From Collinsella sp. (lineage in GTDB: Bacteria; Actinomycetota; Coriobacteriia; Coriobacteriales; Coriobacteriaceae), in contig DXMG01000007.1 in the NCBI GenBank assembly GCA_019414325.1, positions 35,500 to 57,007 on the forward strand: a DNA stretch of 21,508 nucleotides, in the 5' to 3' direction. Below, piece by piece: positions 8,369 to 17,493 of this stretch. The translations under genes were made by a program, and so were the position numbers. Each line of letters starts with the position of its first letter. Position 1 is the first letter of the stretch. Below the pieces are notes generated by a model. The model ran no database searches and was not told the DNA's origin. It was given only the letters and a program-made list of their open reading frames with translations.

Positions 8369-10141
8369 TTAGAGCGCCTCCTCATCGAGCGGGGCGGCCA
8401 TGGTGCCCTCGCCCGCAAGCGGCGACTTGTCGCGCCAGACGTTCTCGAACTGCTCCTTGTCGAGCACGTGGTCGCGCTTGGCGGCGACATCGGTCACCGT
8501 CACGCGGTCGGTGCAGGAGTAGCACGGGTCGAGCGAGCCGACGATCAGCGCCGCGTCGCCCACGGTGTTGCCGCGGAACATGTAGCGCAGGACCGGCCAG
8601 TTGCTGTACGTGGCGGCCTTGGCGCGCCAGCGGTAGCACTTCTGGTTATTGCCGAGCATGGCCCAGTGCACGTCCTCGCCGCGCGGCGCCTCGGTGGCGC
8701 CGATGGCGTACTTGTGCGGGGTGTACTCCCAATCCGTGGTGAGGATGGGACCCGACGGGCAGTTCTCGAGCATGGTCTCGATCATGTCGATCGAATCGTA
8801 GACCTCCTGGATGCGGACGGCGGTGCGGCCGAAGGCATCGCAGGTGTCTGCCGTAGCAGCATGCATCTTCTGAACATCCGGATCGGCGTAGCCGTCGAAG
8901 GGATGGTCAAAGCGCACGTCGCGGGCATAGCCCGAGCCACGCATGAGCGGGCCGACCGGAGAGAAGTCGCGTGCGATCTTGCGGTCCAGAATGCCGATGC
9001 CACTCGTACGCTCAATAAAGTTGGGCGTGGAGAGCAAGACGTCGACGAGCTCCTGAACCTCGGAGCGCAGCTGGTGGATGGTCGTGAGCGTGGAAAGCTT
9101 CTGCTCGGCCAAAATGTCGCGACGCACGCCGCCGATCACGTTGAGGCCGTAGGTCTTGCGATGACCGGAGAGTTTCTCGGCCAGGTCCATGGACTTCTCG
9201 CGGACGCGGAAGAACTGCTGGAAGCCGGAGTCGAAGCCCGTGTAGTGCGATGCGAGGCCAATATTGAGCAGGTGCGAGTGCAGACGCTCGACCTCGAGCA
9301 TGATGGCGCGGATGTACTGGGCGCGCGGCGGGACATGAATACCCTGGGCGCGCTCGACGGCCTCGGCATAGGCCACAGAGTGAGCGCAGCCGCAGATGCC
9401 GCAGATACGGTCGGCGAGGAACGTCACGGCGTCATAGTTCAAGCGCGTCTCGGCAACTTTCTCCATGCCGCGGTGCACGTAGAACAGACGGTAGTCGGCG
9501 TCGACGATCGTCTCGCCCTCGACGAACAGGCGGAAGTGGCCAGGCTCGTCGGAGGTAATGTGCAGCGGGCCCATGGGGACGAGCGTGGTCTCCTTGCCCT
9601 TGGTGTCGGCCAAGAACTCGTAGTTTTCCATGTCGCTCGCGGGAGCGGGACGGAAGCGGTAGTCCATGGAGTCCTTGCGCAGCGGGTACAGGCCGCTGGG
9701 CCAGTCATCGGGCAGTACCAGGCGGCGACGGTCGGGCAGACCCTCGGGGATCAGGCCGAACATGTCGCGCAGCTCGCGCTCGCCCCACACGCAGGCGGGG
9801 ACGAACGGCGTCACGGACGGGAACGTCATCTTGGCGGGATCGACCTCGGTGCGCACGGTCACCCAGCCGGGGTCCTCCCCCTCCATGGAGATGACGTAAT
9901 ACACGGCGTAACGGCCGCACAGGCTGCGCTCATCGTTGCCGATGATCACGGGAATCCAGCCGTAGCGCTCGTAGTACAGGTAGTGGACGGCCTCGGGCAG
10001 CTTGTCCTGCTTGACGGTAATCGTCAGCTGGTCCTCACACTGCCACTCGACCTTTTCGATGCAGCCCGGAACGGCGCGGCGCAGGGCCTCGACATGGCTC
10101 TCGCAGCGACGGGCATACACCTTGTTCTCAGTTTCAATCAT
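8369..10141 (-). CDS. hyfG: Group 4 [NiFe]-hydrogenase large subunit (NuoC-NuoD fusion), HyfG/HycE
   Basis: Catalytic subunit for proton reduction to H2. The N-terminal part (about 1-165) is NuoC-like, with GRYAVYYVISMEGED and WGERELRDMFGL. The NuoD-like catalytic domain follows. NiFe ligands sit in RICGICGCAHSVAYAEA (C247, C250) and DPCYSCTDRVTV (C540, C543). The 590-residue length fits HycE/HyfG. About 47 residues follow C543. In E. coli HycE the protease cuts after the Arg of the same DPCxSCTDR motif, which would be Arg546 here, and the hycI gene lies in the same operon. GAGGTGGAG precedes the ATG. It is spaced three bases from hyfF and one base from hyfH. Confidence 0.97.
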   Translation of the reverse strand: MIETENKVYARRCESHVEALRRAVPGCIEKVEWQCEDQLTITVKQDKLPEAVHYLYYERYGWIPVIIGNDERSLCGRYAVYYVISMEGEDPGWVTVRTEVDPAKMTFPSVTPFVPACVWGERELRDMFGLIPEGLPDRRRLVLPDDWPSGLYPLRKDSMDYRFRPAPASDMENYEFLADTKGKETTLVPMGPLHITSDEPGHFRLFVEGETIVDADYRLFYVHRGMEKVAETRLNYDAVTFLADRICGICGCAHSVAYAEAVERAQGIHVPPRAQYIRAIMLEVERLHSHLLNIGLASHYTGFDSGFQQFFRVREKSMDLAEKLSGHRKTYGLNVIGGVRRDILAEQKLSTLTTIHQLRSEVQELVDVLLSTPNFIERTSGIGILDRKIARDFSPVGPLMRGSGYARDVRFDHPFDGYADPDVQKMHAATADTCDAFGRTAVRIQEVYDSIDMIETMLENCPSGPILTTDWEYTPHKYAIGATEAPRGEDVHWAMLGNNQKCYRWRAKAATYSNWPVLRYMFRGNTVGDAALIVGSLDPCYSCTDRVTVTDVAAKRDHVLDKEQFENVWRDKSPLAGEGTMAAPLDEEAL

Positions 10142-10144
10142 TCG

Positions 10145-11704
10145 TTACTCCACCTCGCTCTGAGCGGTCTCGGTACCGAACACAGCGCGGTACATCGGCG
10201 TCGCGTGAAGTTCCTCGGTGCTCTGCTCGAGCACGATGCCGGTCGCGGTCTCCACACCGTGCACGAGGGGCAGCGGGGTGGCGATGCCAAACCACAAGAT
10301 CATGACAGCCAGGACGATTTCGGGGATAAGCATGAGCGCCGGGGCCTCATGCTTGCCCATGCCCTGGGGCGCATGGCCGAATACCGACTTGAGCGCGATA
10401 CGGGTGAGCGCGGAGATGGCCACGGTAAGACCGAGGGCGACCACGACGACCAGCCACATGGGGCCGGCGGTAACACCGGCGACAAAAGTCAAGAACTCGG
10501 AGATAAACATGCCAAAGGGCGGGAAGGCGGCAAGGCCGAGCAGCGCCAGGATGGCGAGCGCGGCGGTTGCGGGTGCAACCTCGACGACGCCCTGGATCTT
10601 GGCCAGGCTACGCGTGCCAAAGGCGTGCTGGATGTTGCCGGACACGCAGAAGGCAAGCGTCTTGGTAAAGCCGTGGAACACGCAGTGCAGAAGGGCCGCG
10701 GCGACACCCAGCGGGCCACCGATACCCAGGCACAGGGCGATAACGCCCACGTTCTCCACAGACGAGTACGCAAAGCGGCGCTTGAGGTCGTCCTGGCGAA
10801 ACATCGAGAGTGCCGCCACCAAAATGGACAGCGTGCCGACGATCAGCAGCAAAAGTTGCGGATACTCGGCGCCCACGGCCTGGATGGTAAAGCCGTAAAA
10901 GCGCATGATCACAAGCATGGCGCACTTAAGCAGCACGCCCGAGAGCAGGGCCGAGACAGGGCTCGGGGCCTGGGAGTGGGCATCGGGCAGCCAAGTGTGC
11001 ATGGGGAACAGGCCGGCCTTGGTGCCAAAGCCAATCACGACAAACGCAAAGGCGAGGCGCATGAGCGTCGGGTCGAACTGGTCGGCATACGGCAGCACGC
11101 ACGACAGGAATGCGGCCTCGTGGGCGTTGGGAATCACGTCGGCGGCGTTGGCGTAGATCAGCAGCGTACCGAACAGGCCAAAGGCCACGCCGGCGGTGCA
11201 GACCATCGCATACTTCCAAGAAGCCTCGAGGGCCGTCTTGTTCTTGTAGATACCCACGAGGAACACGGTGGAAAGCGTGGTTGCCTCCACGGCGGCCCAC
11301 GTGAGGATCATGTTGTTGGACAGGCACGCGAGCAGCATGGTGAACACAAACAGGCTAAACAGCGCAAAATACTGCTTGGCGCGCTCGGCGGGCATGGAGC
11401 CCTCCTCGATATCGGCCTTTACATAGGGCAGCGAGAACAGCCCCGTAAGAAAACCGATAAAGCCGATGAGCAGCACAAAGATGGCGCCCAGCGAATCGAG
11501 GTGGAACCACGGGCCAAGAGCGCTCGCGGTTTCGCCGCTCGTAAGGACGTCACCGGCCGTCATAATCGACAGCACCAGTACGGCTGCGACGGAGACCAGG
11601 TTGAGACCGGCAAACACGTTATAGGACGTATTCTTGGGCAAAAACGCCATGACCAGCGAGAACACCAAGGGAGTCGCGAGCAGGGCGAGAATCAACGTTT
11701 CCAT
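10145..11704 (-). CDS. hyfF: Hydrogenase-4 membrane subunit HyfF (antiporter-like, NuoL/M/N family)
   Basis: A 519-residue polytopic membrane protein with the proton-translocating Proton_antipo_M domain; E. coli HyfF is 526. The key charged residues of the family are present: Glu140 in TWAAVEATTLSTVFLVGIY, Lys229 in GTKAGLFPMHTWLPDAHSQ, and Lys260 in SALLSGVLLKCAMLVIM. A further segment, DDLKRRFAYSSVENVGVIAL, is typical. It is likely to be one of three ion-channel modules in the membrane arm. It is absent from hydrogenase-3, so together with HyfD and HyfE it identifies the complex as hydrogenase-4 type. GAGGGGG lies upstream of the ATG, and the gene starts three bases after the hyfE stop. Confidence 0.95.
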   Translation of the reverse strand: METLILALLATPLVFSLVMAFLPKNTSYNVFAGLNLVSVAAVLVLSIMTAGDVLTSGETASALGPWFHLDSLGAIFVLLIGFIGFLTGLFSLPYVKADIEEGSMPAERAKQYFALFSLFVFTMLLACLSNNMILTWAAVEATTLSTVFLVGIYKNKTALEASWKYAMVCTAGVAFGLFGTLLIYANAADVIPNAHEAAFLSCVLPYADQFDPTLMRLAFAFVVIGFGTKAGLFPMHTWLPDAHSQAPSPVSALLSGVLLKCAMLVIMRFYGFTIQAVGAEYPQLLLLIVGTLSILVAALSMFRQDDLKRRFAYSSVENVGVIALCLGIGGPLGVAAALLHCVFHGFTKTLAFCVSGNIQHAFGTRSLAKIQGVVEVAPATAALAILALLGLAAFPPFGMFISEFLTFVAGVTAGPMWLVVVVALGLTVAISALTRIALKSVFGHAPQGMGKHEAPALMLIPEIVLAVMILWFGIATPLPLVHGVETATGIVLEQSTEELHATPMYRAVFGTETAQSEVE

Positions 11705-11707
11705 GGA

Positions 11708-12361
11708 CTACCCCCTCAGCTCGGACAGGTCGCGCGCATCGAGCGAGTGGGAGTCGTCCCAAATGCGACGCACGACGATGGACATGATGATGACGGCAAA
11801 GATGGCGTCGGTGGCGATACCGATCTCGATGATCTCGGGGGCGGTGGGGGCCAAAAGCGCGAGCGTCACATGGCTGCCGTTTTCCATAAGGCAGTATCCA
11901 AAGATCTGCTTCATGATGTTGCGCTGCGAGATGATGCAGGTGAGGCCCACAAAGAAGTGAGCGAAGCTAATAGCGAGCGCAGGCGTTGCGACCTCGGCCG
12001 TGGGCAGGCTGATCTGCGTCACGACGGCAAAGCAAATCGCGACCTCCACGGCGATGATGCAAATGGCCCACGCAGGCTTAAGGCCGGCCTTGAGCGATGC
12101 GTCGCTCGGCTCGCCCATCTTCTTGTATGCGCGGTTGAGGATGTAAGGGACCAGGACGACCTTAGTGATAAAGGCAGATCCAGCCCACATAAGCAGCTCC
12201 TGCGCACCAGTGGTGACACCGAGCGTGGCGAGAAGCCCCACGAGCACCAGCGACTGCACCGCATACCAGCGGATAGCATGTTTGATGTTCTTGGAGACGA
12301 CCACCATGGTGGACGTGACGATCAGAAGGCCGCCAAGGATGTTGACGATCGAATAACCCAT
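11708..12361 (-). CDS. hyfE: Hydrogenase-4 membrane subunit HyfE (NuoK-like part)
   Basis: A 217-residue membrane protein; E. coli HyfE is 216. It shows about six to seven hydrophobic segments and the order of motifs expected for the family: NILGGLLIVTSTMVVV near the N-terminus, FFVGLTCIISQRNIMKQIFG in the middle (NuoK-like) and LALLAPTAPEIIEIGIATDA near the C-terminus. It is a structural and possibly ion-path subunit of the membrane arm, between the antiporter-like proteins. The start at 12361 has a strong AGGAGG site that lies inside and next to the hyfD stop codon. A hydrogenase-3 complex lacks this subunit. Confidence 0.92.
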   Translation of the reverse strand: MGYSIVNILGGLLIVTSTMVVVSKNIKHAIRWYAVQSLVLVGLLATLGVTTGAQELLMWAGSAFITKVVLVPYILNRAYKKMGEPSDASLKAGLKPAWAICIIAVEVAICFAVVTQISLPTAEVATPALAISFAHFFVGLTCIISQRNIMKQIFGYCLMENGSHVTLALLAPTAPEIIEIGIATDAIFAVIIMSIVVRRIWDDSHSLDARDLSELRG

Positions 12362-12374
12362 GTCGTTCTACCTC

Positions 12375-13832
12375 CTAACCGATCCAGCTGGCCGAAAGCG
12401 GGCCGCTGACGATGACCATGATGATGAGCACGATGAACACGAACGCCATCGCGCGGGGAAGCGGGGCTCCCGCAGCGACCTCTTCGCTCGGCTCGCCGGG
12501 CAGGCAATAGCCCATCCACTTAAGGAACCAGGCAAAGGTGGCGACGGTCTCGGCAACCATGATGCACACGAGTACCAGAATCGCGACGTTGCCGGCACCC
12601 ACAGAAAAGCCGCCGGCGATGATCTGGAACTTCGAGAAGAACGTGTTCATGGGCGGCACGCCGGCAATGGCGAGTGCCGCGACACCAAAGCCCACGCCCG
12701 AGATCGGGTACTTCTTTACGATGCCGCGAAGCTTGGGCAGCATACGCGTGCCGAGCGTAAAGGAGAACGAACCGGCGATCAGGAAGAACAGCGTCTTGGC
12801 GAAAGCGTGGTTAAAGATGTGGCACACAGCGCCATCAAAGGCCAGCTGGCTGCCAAAGACCGAAAGGCCCAGACCAAAGAACACATAGGAGAGCTGGGCA
12901 ATCGTGGAGAAGGCCAGCAGGCGCTTCATGTCCTTTTGCGGCAGGTACATAAGGAAACCAAAGAGCATGGTGACCATGGCGTCGATAATGGCGACCCAGC
13001 CCACGATCTCGGGAATCTCGCCGGCAGAGACGAGTGCACGCGCGAACACGCACACGCCGACCTTAACCATCGAGGCGCCATGCAGGTAGGCCGAAACAGG
13101 CGTCGGCGCCTCCATGGCCGAAGGCAGCCACATGTACATGGGAACCTGTGCGGACTTGGCCCAGGCCGCAAACAGCACGAGCAAAAGGACGATAGCCTTG
13201 AGCTTGGCGTCGAGGCCGGCAATCGCGGTAATGGCGAAGGTGCCGGTGTGGGCAAACACGATGGCGGCGCCCAGATACAGGCCGAGCGCACCGATATGCG
13301 TGATGATCAGGGCCTTCATGCCGGCCTTCTTGGCCGTAGGCGACATGTAGTAGCTAATGAGGCCCCAAGAGCACGCACCCGTGATCTCAAAGAACACGAG
13401 CTGACCCAAAAGGGTCGAGCTGTACACGAGGCCGGCCATGGCGCCGATGAAGGTCGCGAGGTATGCGTAGAAGCGACGACGCGGTGCGTCGGGATGCTCA
13501 CGGTTATTCTCGCTCATATAGGGAATCGAATAGATCACGACAAGCAGGCCGATACCCACAAAGGCGGGCGCGAGCAGCGTGCTCATGCGATCGAAGGTGA
13601 ATCCCATGACAAGGGTCTGTCCAAACGAGATCAGGGGGACCTGCGTGTCGGGCATGCCGGCGCCGGCGAAATTCGCGGCGAGGGCGATGGTGCAGACCGT
13701 CGAGACGGCGGCACCCAAAACGCTGAACCACTTGGCGTACGGACGGGGGAACAGGGCGACGAGCACCGAGGCCACCATCGGGGCCGCGATAGCGACCAAG
13801 CCGAGAAGGGACAGACTGACTGCAAATGACAT
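12375..13832 (-). CDS. hyfD: Hydrogenase-4 membrane subunit HyfD (antiporter-like)
   Basis: A 485-residue Proton_antipo_M protein; E. coli HyfD is 479. Glu149 in LVFFEITGACSWGLISYY, Lys226 in FAAWAKSAQVPMYMWLPSAM and Lys257 in LHGASMVKVGVCVFAR correspond to the conserved proton-path residues of NuoL/M/N. KDMKRLLAFSTIAQLSYVFF follows at the expected distance. The C-terminus ends in a hydrophobic helix with an alanine/proline-rich lead-in. The start at 13832 has AGAAGGGAG upstream. It lies 15 bases after hyfC and 13 before hyfE. It probably couples H2 evolution to ion transport together with HyfB and HyfF. Confidence 0.95.
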   Translation of the reverse strand: MSFAVSLSLLGLVAIAAPMVASVLVALFPRPYAKWFSVLGAAVSTVCTIALAANFAGAGMPDTQVPLISFGQTLVMGFTFDRMSTLLAPAFVGIGLLVVIYSIPYMSENNREHPDAPRRRFYAYLATFIGAMAGLVYSSTLLGQLVFFEITGACSWGLISYYMSPTAKKAGMKALIITHIGALGLYLGAAIVFAHTGTFAITAIAGLDAKLKAIVLLLVLFAAWAKSAQVPMYMWLPSAMEAPTPVSAYLHGASMVKVGVCVFARALVSAGEIPEIVGWVAIIDAMVTMLFGFLMYLPQKDMKRLLAFSTIAQLSYVFFGLGLSVFGSQLAFDGAVCHIFNHAFAKTLFFLIAGSFSFTLGTRMLPKLRGIVKKYPISGVGFGVAALAIAGVPPMNTFFSKFQIIAGGFSVGAGNVAILVLVCIMVAETVATFAWFLKWMGYCLPGEPSEEVAAGAPLPRAMAFVFIVLIIMVIVSGPLSASWIG

Positions 13833-13847
13833 TGTTTCTCCCTTCTC

Positions 13848-14774
13848 CTACACGCCGACGACCACGAAGACAAACGCCAGAACGGCGATGCCCACGACGG
13901 CCCAGGTCTGATTGCCAAGCACCTTAAAACGCGAACGCGAGCAAGAGTTCTCGATCACGCCGCATACGACAAAGTCGATCAGGCACTTCACCAGGAAGAT
14001 GACCGCGCCCAGAACGGCGGCGGCGCCCACGGTCGCGGGCTCGCCCCAGGGGACGAAGATCGCGCAGAACCAGGCGACGACCAGGACCTGCTTCATGGAC
14101 ATGGCAAGCTTGGCCATCGCAAGCGATGGGCCGGAAAGCTCGGCGAGCGGGCCTTCCTGAAGCTCCTGCTCGGCCTCGGCCTGATCAAACGGCAGCTTAC
14201 CGAGCTCCATGTAGCAGGCAATCGCAAAGGCGATGCCGGCGAGGATCACGGCGACCGGCGCGTCGATGGCGCCCGTCATGATGTGCTGGCCCATGGTGGC
14301 GATGTCGGTGGAGCCGCACACCAGGGCGGCGGCAAACAGCGCCAGCAGCATGGACGGCTCGATGAGCACGCTCATGAGCAGCTCTCGAACGCCGCCGATA
14401 CCGGCGTAGGCGTTGGACGAATCCACACCGCAGAGGGCGAAGAAGAAGCGGGCGAGCGCCAGGCTGTACATGATGGTGATGGCGTCACCAAAGACCGGGA
14501 TGGGGCTTTGTGCCGTAAAGAGCGGCAAGCCCATCGCAAGCATAAAGGCGACGGCAAAGAACAGCGGCGGCATAATGCGCAGCGCAAAGCTCGCGTCCTC
14601 GCTCTGGGACTCGGGGCGCGCAAAGAGCTTGGCCAGGTCGCGGTAGTCCTGCATGATGCTGGGGCCGCGACGGTTGTGCATCTTGGCGCGGATCACGCGA
14701 CCGAGACCGGAGAAGAACGGCGCGACGGCCATGACGACCACGCCCTGCAGAACGGCAAGTACGATGTTGTTCAT
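13848..14774 (-). CDS. hyfC: Hydrogenase-4 membrane subunit HyfC (NuoH-like)
   Basis: A 308-residue membrane protein of the NuoH/HycD family (E. coli HyfC 315) that joins the membrane arm to the peripheral hydrogenase arm. Conserved pieces seen: KMHNRRGPSIMQDYRDLAKLF (residues 31-51), NAYAGIGGVRELLMSVLIEP (121-140) and the acidic loop from residue 190 to about 215 with LGKLPFDQAEAEQEL. These are the quinone-site-facing loops in NuoH; here they probably support the interface with HyfI. AAGGAGGGG precedes the ATG and contains part of the hyfB stop. It is flanked by hyfB and hyfD. Confidence 0.95.
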   Translation of the reverse strand: MNNIVLAVLQGVVVMAVAPFFSGLGRVIRAKMHNRRGPSIMQDYRDLAKLFARPESQSEDASFALRIMPPLFFAVAFMLAMGLPLFTAQSPIPVFGDAITIMYSLALARFFFALCGVDSSNAYAGIGGVRELLMSVLIEPSMLLALFAAALVCGSTDIATMGQHIMTGAIDAPVAVILAGIAFAIACYMELGKLPFDQAEAEQELQEGPLAELSGPSLAMAKLAMSMKQVLVVAWFCAIFVPWGEPATVGAAAVLGAVIFLVKCLIDFVVCGVIENSCSRSRFKVLGNQTWAVVGIAVLAFVFVVVGV

Positions 14775-14786
14775 GCTCTCCCCTCC

Positions 14787-16805
14787 TTAACCCATTTGCA
14801 CGGCGAGCACGAGGAACACCACGAGTGCCGCGACGATGTAGCAGATATAGATGCTGTAGTTGCCGCCCTCGAGCTTAGTCGCGAGGTCGGCGAGCTTCTC
14901 GACACCCTTATGCGGGGCATCGACGAGAACCTTGTCGGGTACGGGCTCCACAGCCTCGGCCACACCGGTGAGCTTCTGGAAGAAGTGCGCGATGGACCAG
15001 CAGACGGCCGTGCAGCGGTCGCGCAGCGTGTAGAGCGGATGCATAAACCAGGACACCTCGGAGGCAAAGGTCGTGGCCACGACGGGCATATGCTCGTTGG
15101 GAGCATAGCCGCATGCCCACGGCTGGGACTTCTGCACCTTGCCGACGGTCTTGAGCTTGCGATAGCCGCAGGCAAGGCCGACGAGCACCACGAGCGCAAT
15201 GGCGATCGCGGGCGTGGAGGTGGCAGCGCCGAAGTATTGGTTCATGAGCTCCATGCCCTCGGCGGCAAACACGCCGCCGTACGGATGCAGCACGGACGCG
15301 GCGACGTCGACCAGAACGGGCGCGATCACGGGAGCGCCGATGCCCAGCACGACGCAGATGGCCGCGAGCAGGCCCTGTGCAAACACCATGGGGGCGGGAA
15401 CCTCCTTGGCATTGGCCGCGGCCTCGGAGCGGGGCGCGGAGGCAAAGGAGACGCCATAGGCCTTGACGAAGCACGTGACGGCCAGCGCGCCGGTAATGGC
15501 AAGCGCGACGGCAGCGAACACGGCCACGATCATGACGGCCTTGTCGCCCTGCATGGCGGCGTTGAACAGCGACTGATAGGTAAACCACTCGGACACAAAG
15601 CCGTTGAAGGGCGGGATGGCCGAGATGGCAAGCGCGCCAATAAGGAAGCAGATGGCCGTTGCCGGCATACGACGGAACAGGCCGCCCATCTTCTCCATAT
15701 TGCGCGTACCCGTGGAGAACAGCAGCGCACCGGCGCCCAAGAACAGCTCGCCCTTAAACATAGCGTGGTTAAACGTGTGGTAGAGGGCGGCCATCAGAGC
15801 CAGGACGGCGATGCCGACCGAGTTGAGCGCCATGGCGGCCATGGAGGCGCCGACGCCGAGCAGAATGATGCCGATGTTCTCGACGGAGTGATAGGCCAGC
15901 AGGCGCTTGATGTCATGCTCCTGCAGGGCGAAGGCCACGCCGAGGACCGACGAGATCGCACCGAAGACCATGACCATAAGGCCCCACCAGACCTGAACGC
16001 CCGAAGCGGAGAGCAGGTCGAGACCAACCTTGAGGATGCCGAAGATACCGATCTTGATCATGCCGCCGGACATGAGGGCACTCACGTTGGACGGCGCCTC
16101 GGGATGTGCCTTGGGCAGCCAGCCGTGCAGCGGAATGATACCGGCCTTGGCGCCAAAGCCAAAGAAGGCGAGCACGAAGCACACGGATGCGACCGCGGGG
16201 CTAAACTGCGTGGCGCGGAAATCCGCAAAGGCAAACGAGCCACCGGCGAAGTTGGTCATGGTGAGGAAGCTCGCCATGATGAGCACAAAGCCCACGTGAG
16301 CGATCACAAAGTAGAGCCAACCACCGTGGATGGAGTTCTCGTTCTCCTCGATCACGACCAGGAAGTACGAGGTCAGCGACATGAGCTCAAAGGCGACCAG
16401 GAACCAAAACACGTTGTCGGCGGTGATGACGAGAATCATGGACGCCACAAAGGTGTTAAAGAAGAAGCCGGCGCGGCCCTTTTTGCCCGGGTACTCATCA
16501 AAGTAGTTGAGACCGTAGATCGAACCGGCAAACGCGAGCACCGAGATGAGCGCCACGAACAGGCCGGACAGCTGATTGAGCAGCAGCTGGAAATGGGCAA
16601 ACGGGAAGAACACGATGGTGTCGACCGACGTGACATCGCCCAGCACGGCCTGGATACCGGCCACAAACGAAAGCACGGCCGCGACGGCGCCGATCAGGCA
16701 GCCGGCGGTCTTGGCGGCGTTGTCGGCCTTAATCAGCAGAACCGAGGCGAGCGCACCGATGCACGAGACGGCAAGCGATGCGATAAACAGCGTCATGCTA
16801 TCCAT
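14787..16805 (-). CDS. hyfB: Hydrogenase-4 membrane subunit HyfB (antiporter-like)
   Basis: A 672-residue polytopic protein, exactly the length of E. coli HyfB, with the Proton_antipo_M domain. Conserved proton-path residues: Glu140 in FWFLVAFELMSLTSYFLVV, Lys220 in GFGAKAGIIPLHGWLPKAH, and Lys251 in ALMSGGMIKIGIFGILKV. EHDIKRLLAYHSVENIGIIL follows. The C-terminal quarter contains a soluble stretch with GYRKLKTVGKVQKSQPWACG and a final hydrophobic helix, as in HyfB/HycC. The ATG at 16805 overlaps the hyfA stop by eight bases; AGGGAG lies nine bases upstream. Met4 at 16796 is a less likely start. Confidence 0.95.
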   Translation of the reverse strand: MDSMTLFIASLAVSCIGALASVLLIKADNAAKTAGCLIGAVAAVLSFVAGIQAVLGDVTSVDTIVFFPFAHFQLLLNQLSGLFVALISVLAFAGSIYGLNYFDEYPGKKGRAGFFFNTFVASMILVITADNVFWFLVAFELMSLTSYFLVVIEENENSIHGGWLYFVIAHVGFVLIMASFLTMTNFAGGSFAFADFRATQFSPAVASVCFVLAFFGFGAKAGIIPLHGWLPKAHPEAPSNVSALMSGGMIKIGIFGILKVGLDLLSASGVQVWWGLMVMVFGAISSVLGVAFALQEHDIKRLLAYHSVENIGIILLGVGASMAAMALNSVGIAVLALMAALYHTFNHAMFKGELFLGAGALLFSTGTRNMEKMGGLFRRMPATAICFLIGALAISAIPPFNGFVSEWFTYQSLFNAAMQGDKAVMIVAVFAAVALAITGALAVTCFVKAYGVSFASAPRSEAAANAKEVPAPMVFAQGLLAAICVVLGIGAPVIAPVLVDVAASVLHPYGGVFAAEGMELMNQYFGAATSTPAIAIALVVLVGLACGYRKLKTVGKVQKSQPWACGYAPNEHMPVVATTFASEVSWFMHPLYTLRDRCTAVCWSIAHFFQKLTGVAEAVEPVPDKVLVDAPHKGVEKLADLATKLEGGNYSIYICYIVAALVVFLVLAVQMG

Positions 16806-17415
16806 TGTTTACGCTCCCTTCTGCTTTCTCGGATAGGCCCTGGGCCACAGCGGTAACGTCGACGGCCGGACCGTTTTCGATCGAGCGCAGGCGCTTGGCC
16901 TCGTCGAGCTCGCGATCGGCCGCGCCGCCCATGACGGTCAGCGCCTTGGTGGGGCACGCCGCCACACAATGCGGGCCGTCCGGATCGAAGCCGCACAGGT
17001 CGCACTTGACAGCACAGGTGTACTGGCCGGGAGCCCACGTAAGCAGGCTGCTCAGGGACTTAGGATACGAAGGCGTCGGGTCGCACATGCCTGCGACACC
17101 GGCGATAGACGTGCCATCGGGATGGATGGCTCCGAAGGGGCACGCGATGGCGCACAGCCTGCACCCGATGCACTCCTGCTCCTTAACGTGGATGCGATCG
17201 CCATCGTGCTCGATGGCATTCACCGGGCAAACCTCGGCGCAGGGGGCACCCTCGCAATGGTGGCAGGCAAGGGCGGCCGAAATACCGCCGGTCTTCACGA
17301 GCGCCAGGCGCGGCGTATCCTGAAGACCCTGCATCCGGTGGGCGTCGGCACAGGCGGACTGGCATGTTCCGCAGCCGATGCACCTCTCCGGGTTGATGTC
17401 GATGAAGCGGTTCAT
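16798..17415 (-). CDS. hyfA: Hydrogenase 4x[4Fe-4S] electron-transfer subunit HyfA/HycB
   Basis: A cytoplasmic polyferredoxin that passes electrons from formate dehydrogenase H to the hydrogenase. In 205 residues it has four cysteine groups: CIGCGTCQSACADAH (C12, 15, 18, 22), CHHCEGAPCAEVCP, CIGCRLCAIACPFGAI and CDLCGFDPDGPHCVAACP. A spacer with CDPTPSYPKSLSSLL lies between the third and fourth groups. I prefer the ATG at 17415, with AAGGAAG upstream, to the GTG at 17421, which is too close to that site. It lies directly after fdhF across a strong hairpin. HydN, encoded upstream, is its paralogue. Confidence 0.95.
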   Translation of the reverse strand: MNRFIDINPERCIGCGTCQSACADAHRMQGLQDTPRLALVKTGGISAALACHHCEGAPCAEVCPVNAIEHDGDRIHVKEQECIGCRLCAIACPFGAIHPDGTSIAGVAGMCDPTPSYPKSLSSLLTWAPGQYTCAVKCDLCGFDPDGPHCVAACPTKALTVMGGAADRELDEAKRLRSIENGPAVDVTAVAQGLSEKAEGSVNNG

Positions 17416-17437
17416 CCCCACTTCCTTTCAAAATAAC

Positions 17438-17472
17438 GGGCCGGGCTCCCGAACGTACGGGACGCCCGGCCC
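17438..17472 (-). repeat. Strong hairpin between fdhF and hyfA (partial terminator or processing site)
   Basis: GGGCCGGGC+TCCCG (17438-17451) pairs with CGGGA+GCCCGGCCC (17458-17472): 14 base pairs, one bulged base at 17463 and a 6-base loop. On the minus strand the 3' side continues GTTATTTTG, a poor U-tract, so full termination is doubtful. It ends 22 bases upstream of the hyfA ATG. It could reduce hyf transcription relative to fdhF, or protect the fdhF 3' end. Confidence 0.7.
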
Positions 17473-17493
17473 AAAAAGCCAACGAGAACGGGA

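Noticed and set aside
8168..12409. A 1413-codon open frame on the plus strand
   Set aside because: It lies opposite hyfE, hyfF and hyfG, whose translations match known families. Its own translation is rich in Gly, His, Arg, Gln and Asp with no recognisable domain, as is usual for antisense frames in GC-rich genes.
14283..16856. An 857-codon plus-strand open frame
   Set aside because: Antisense to hyfB and part of hyfC; low-complexity Gly/His/Asp/Lys composition, no domain.
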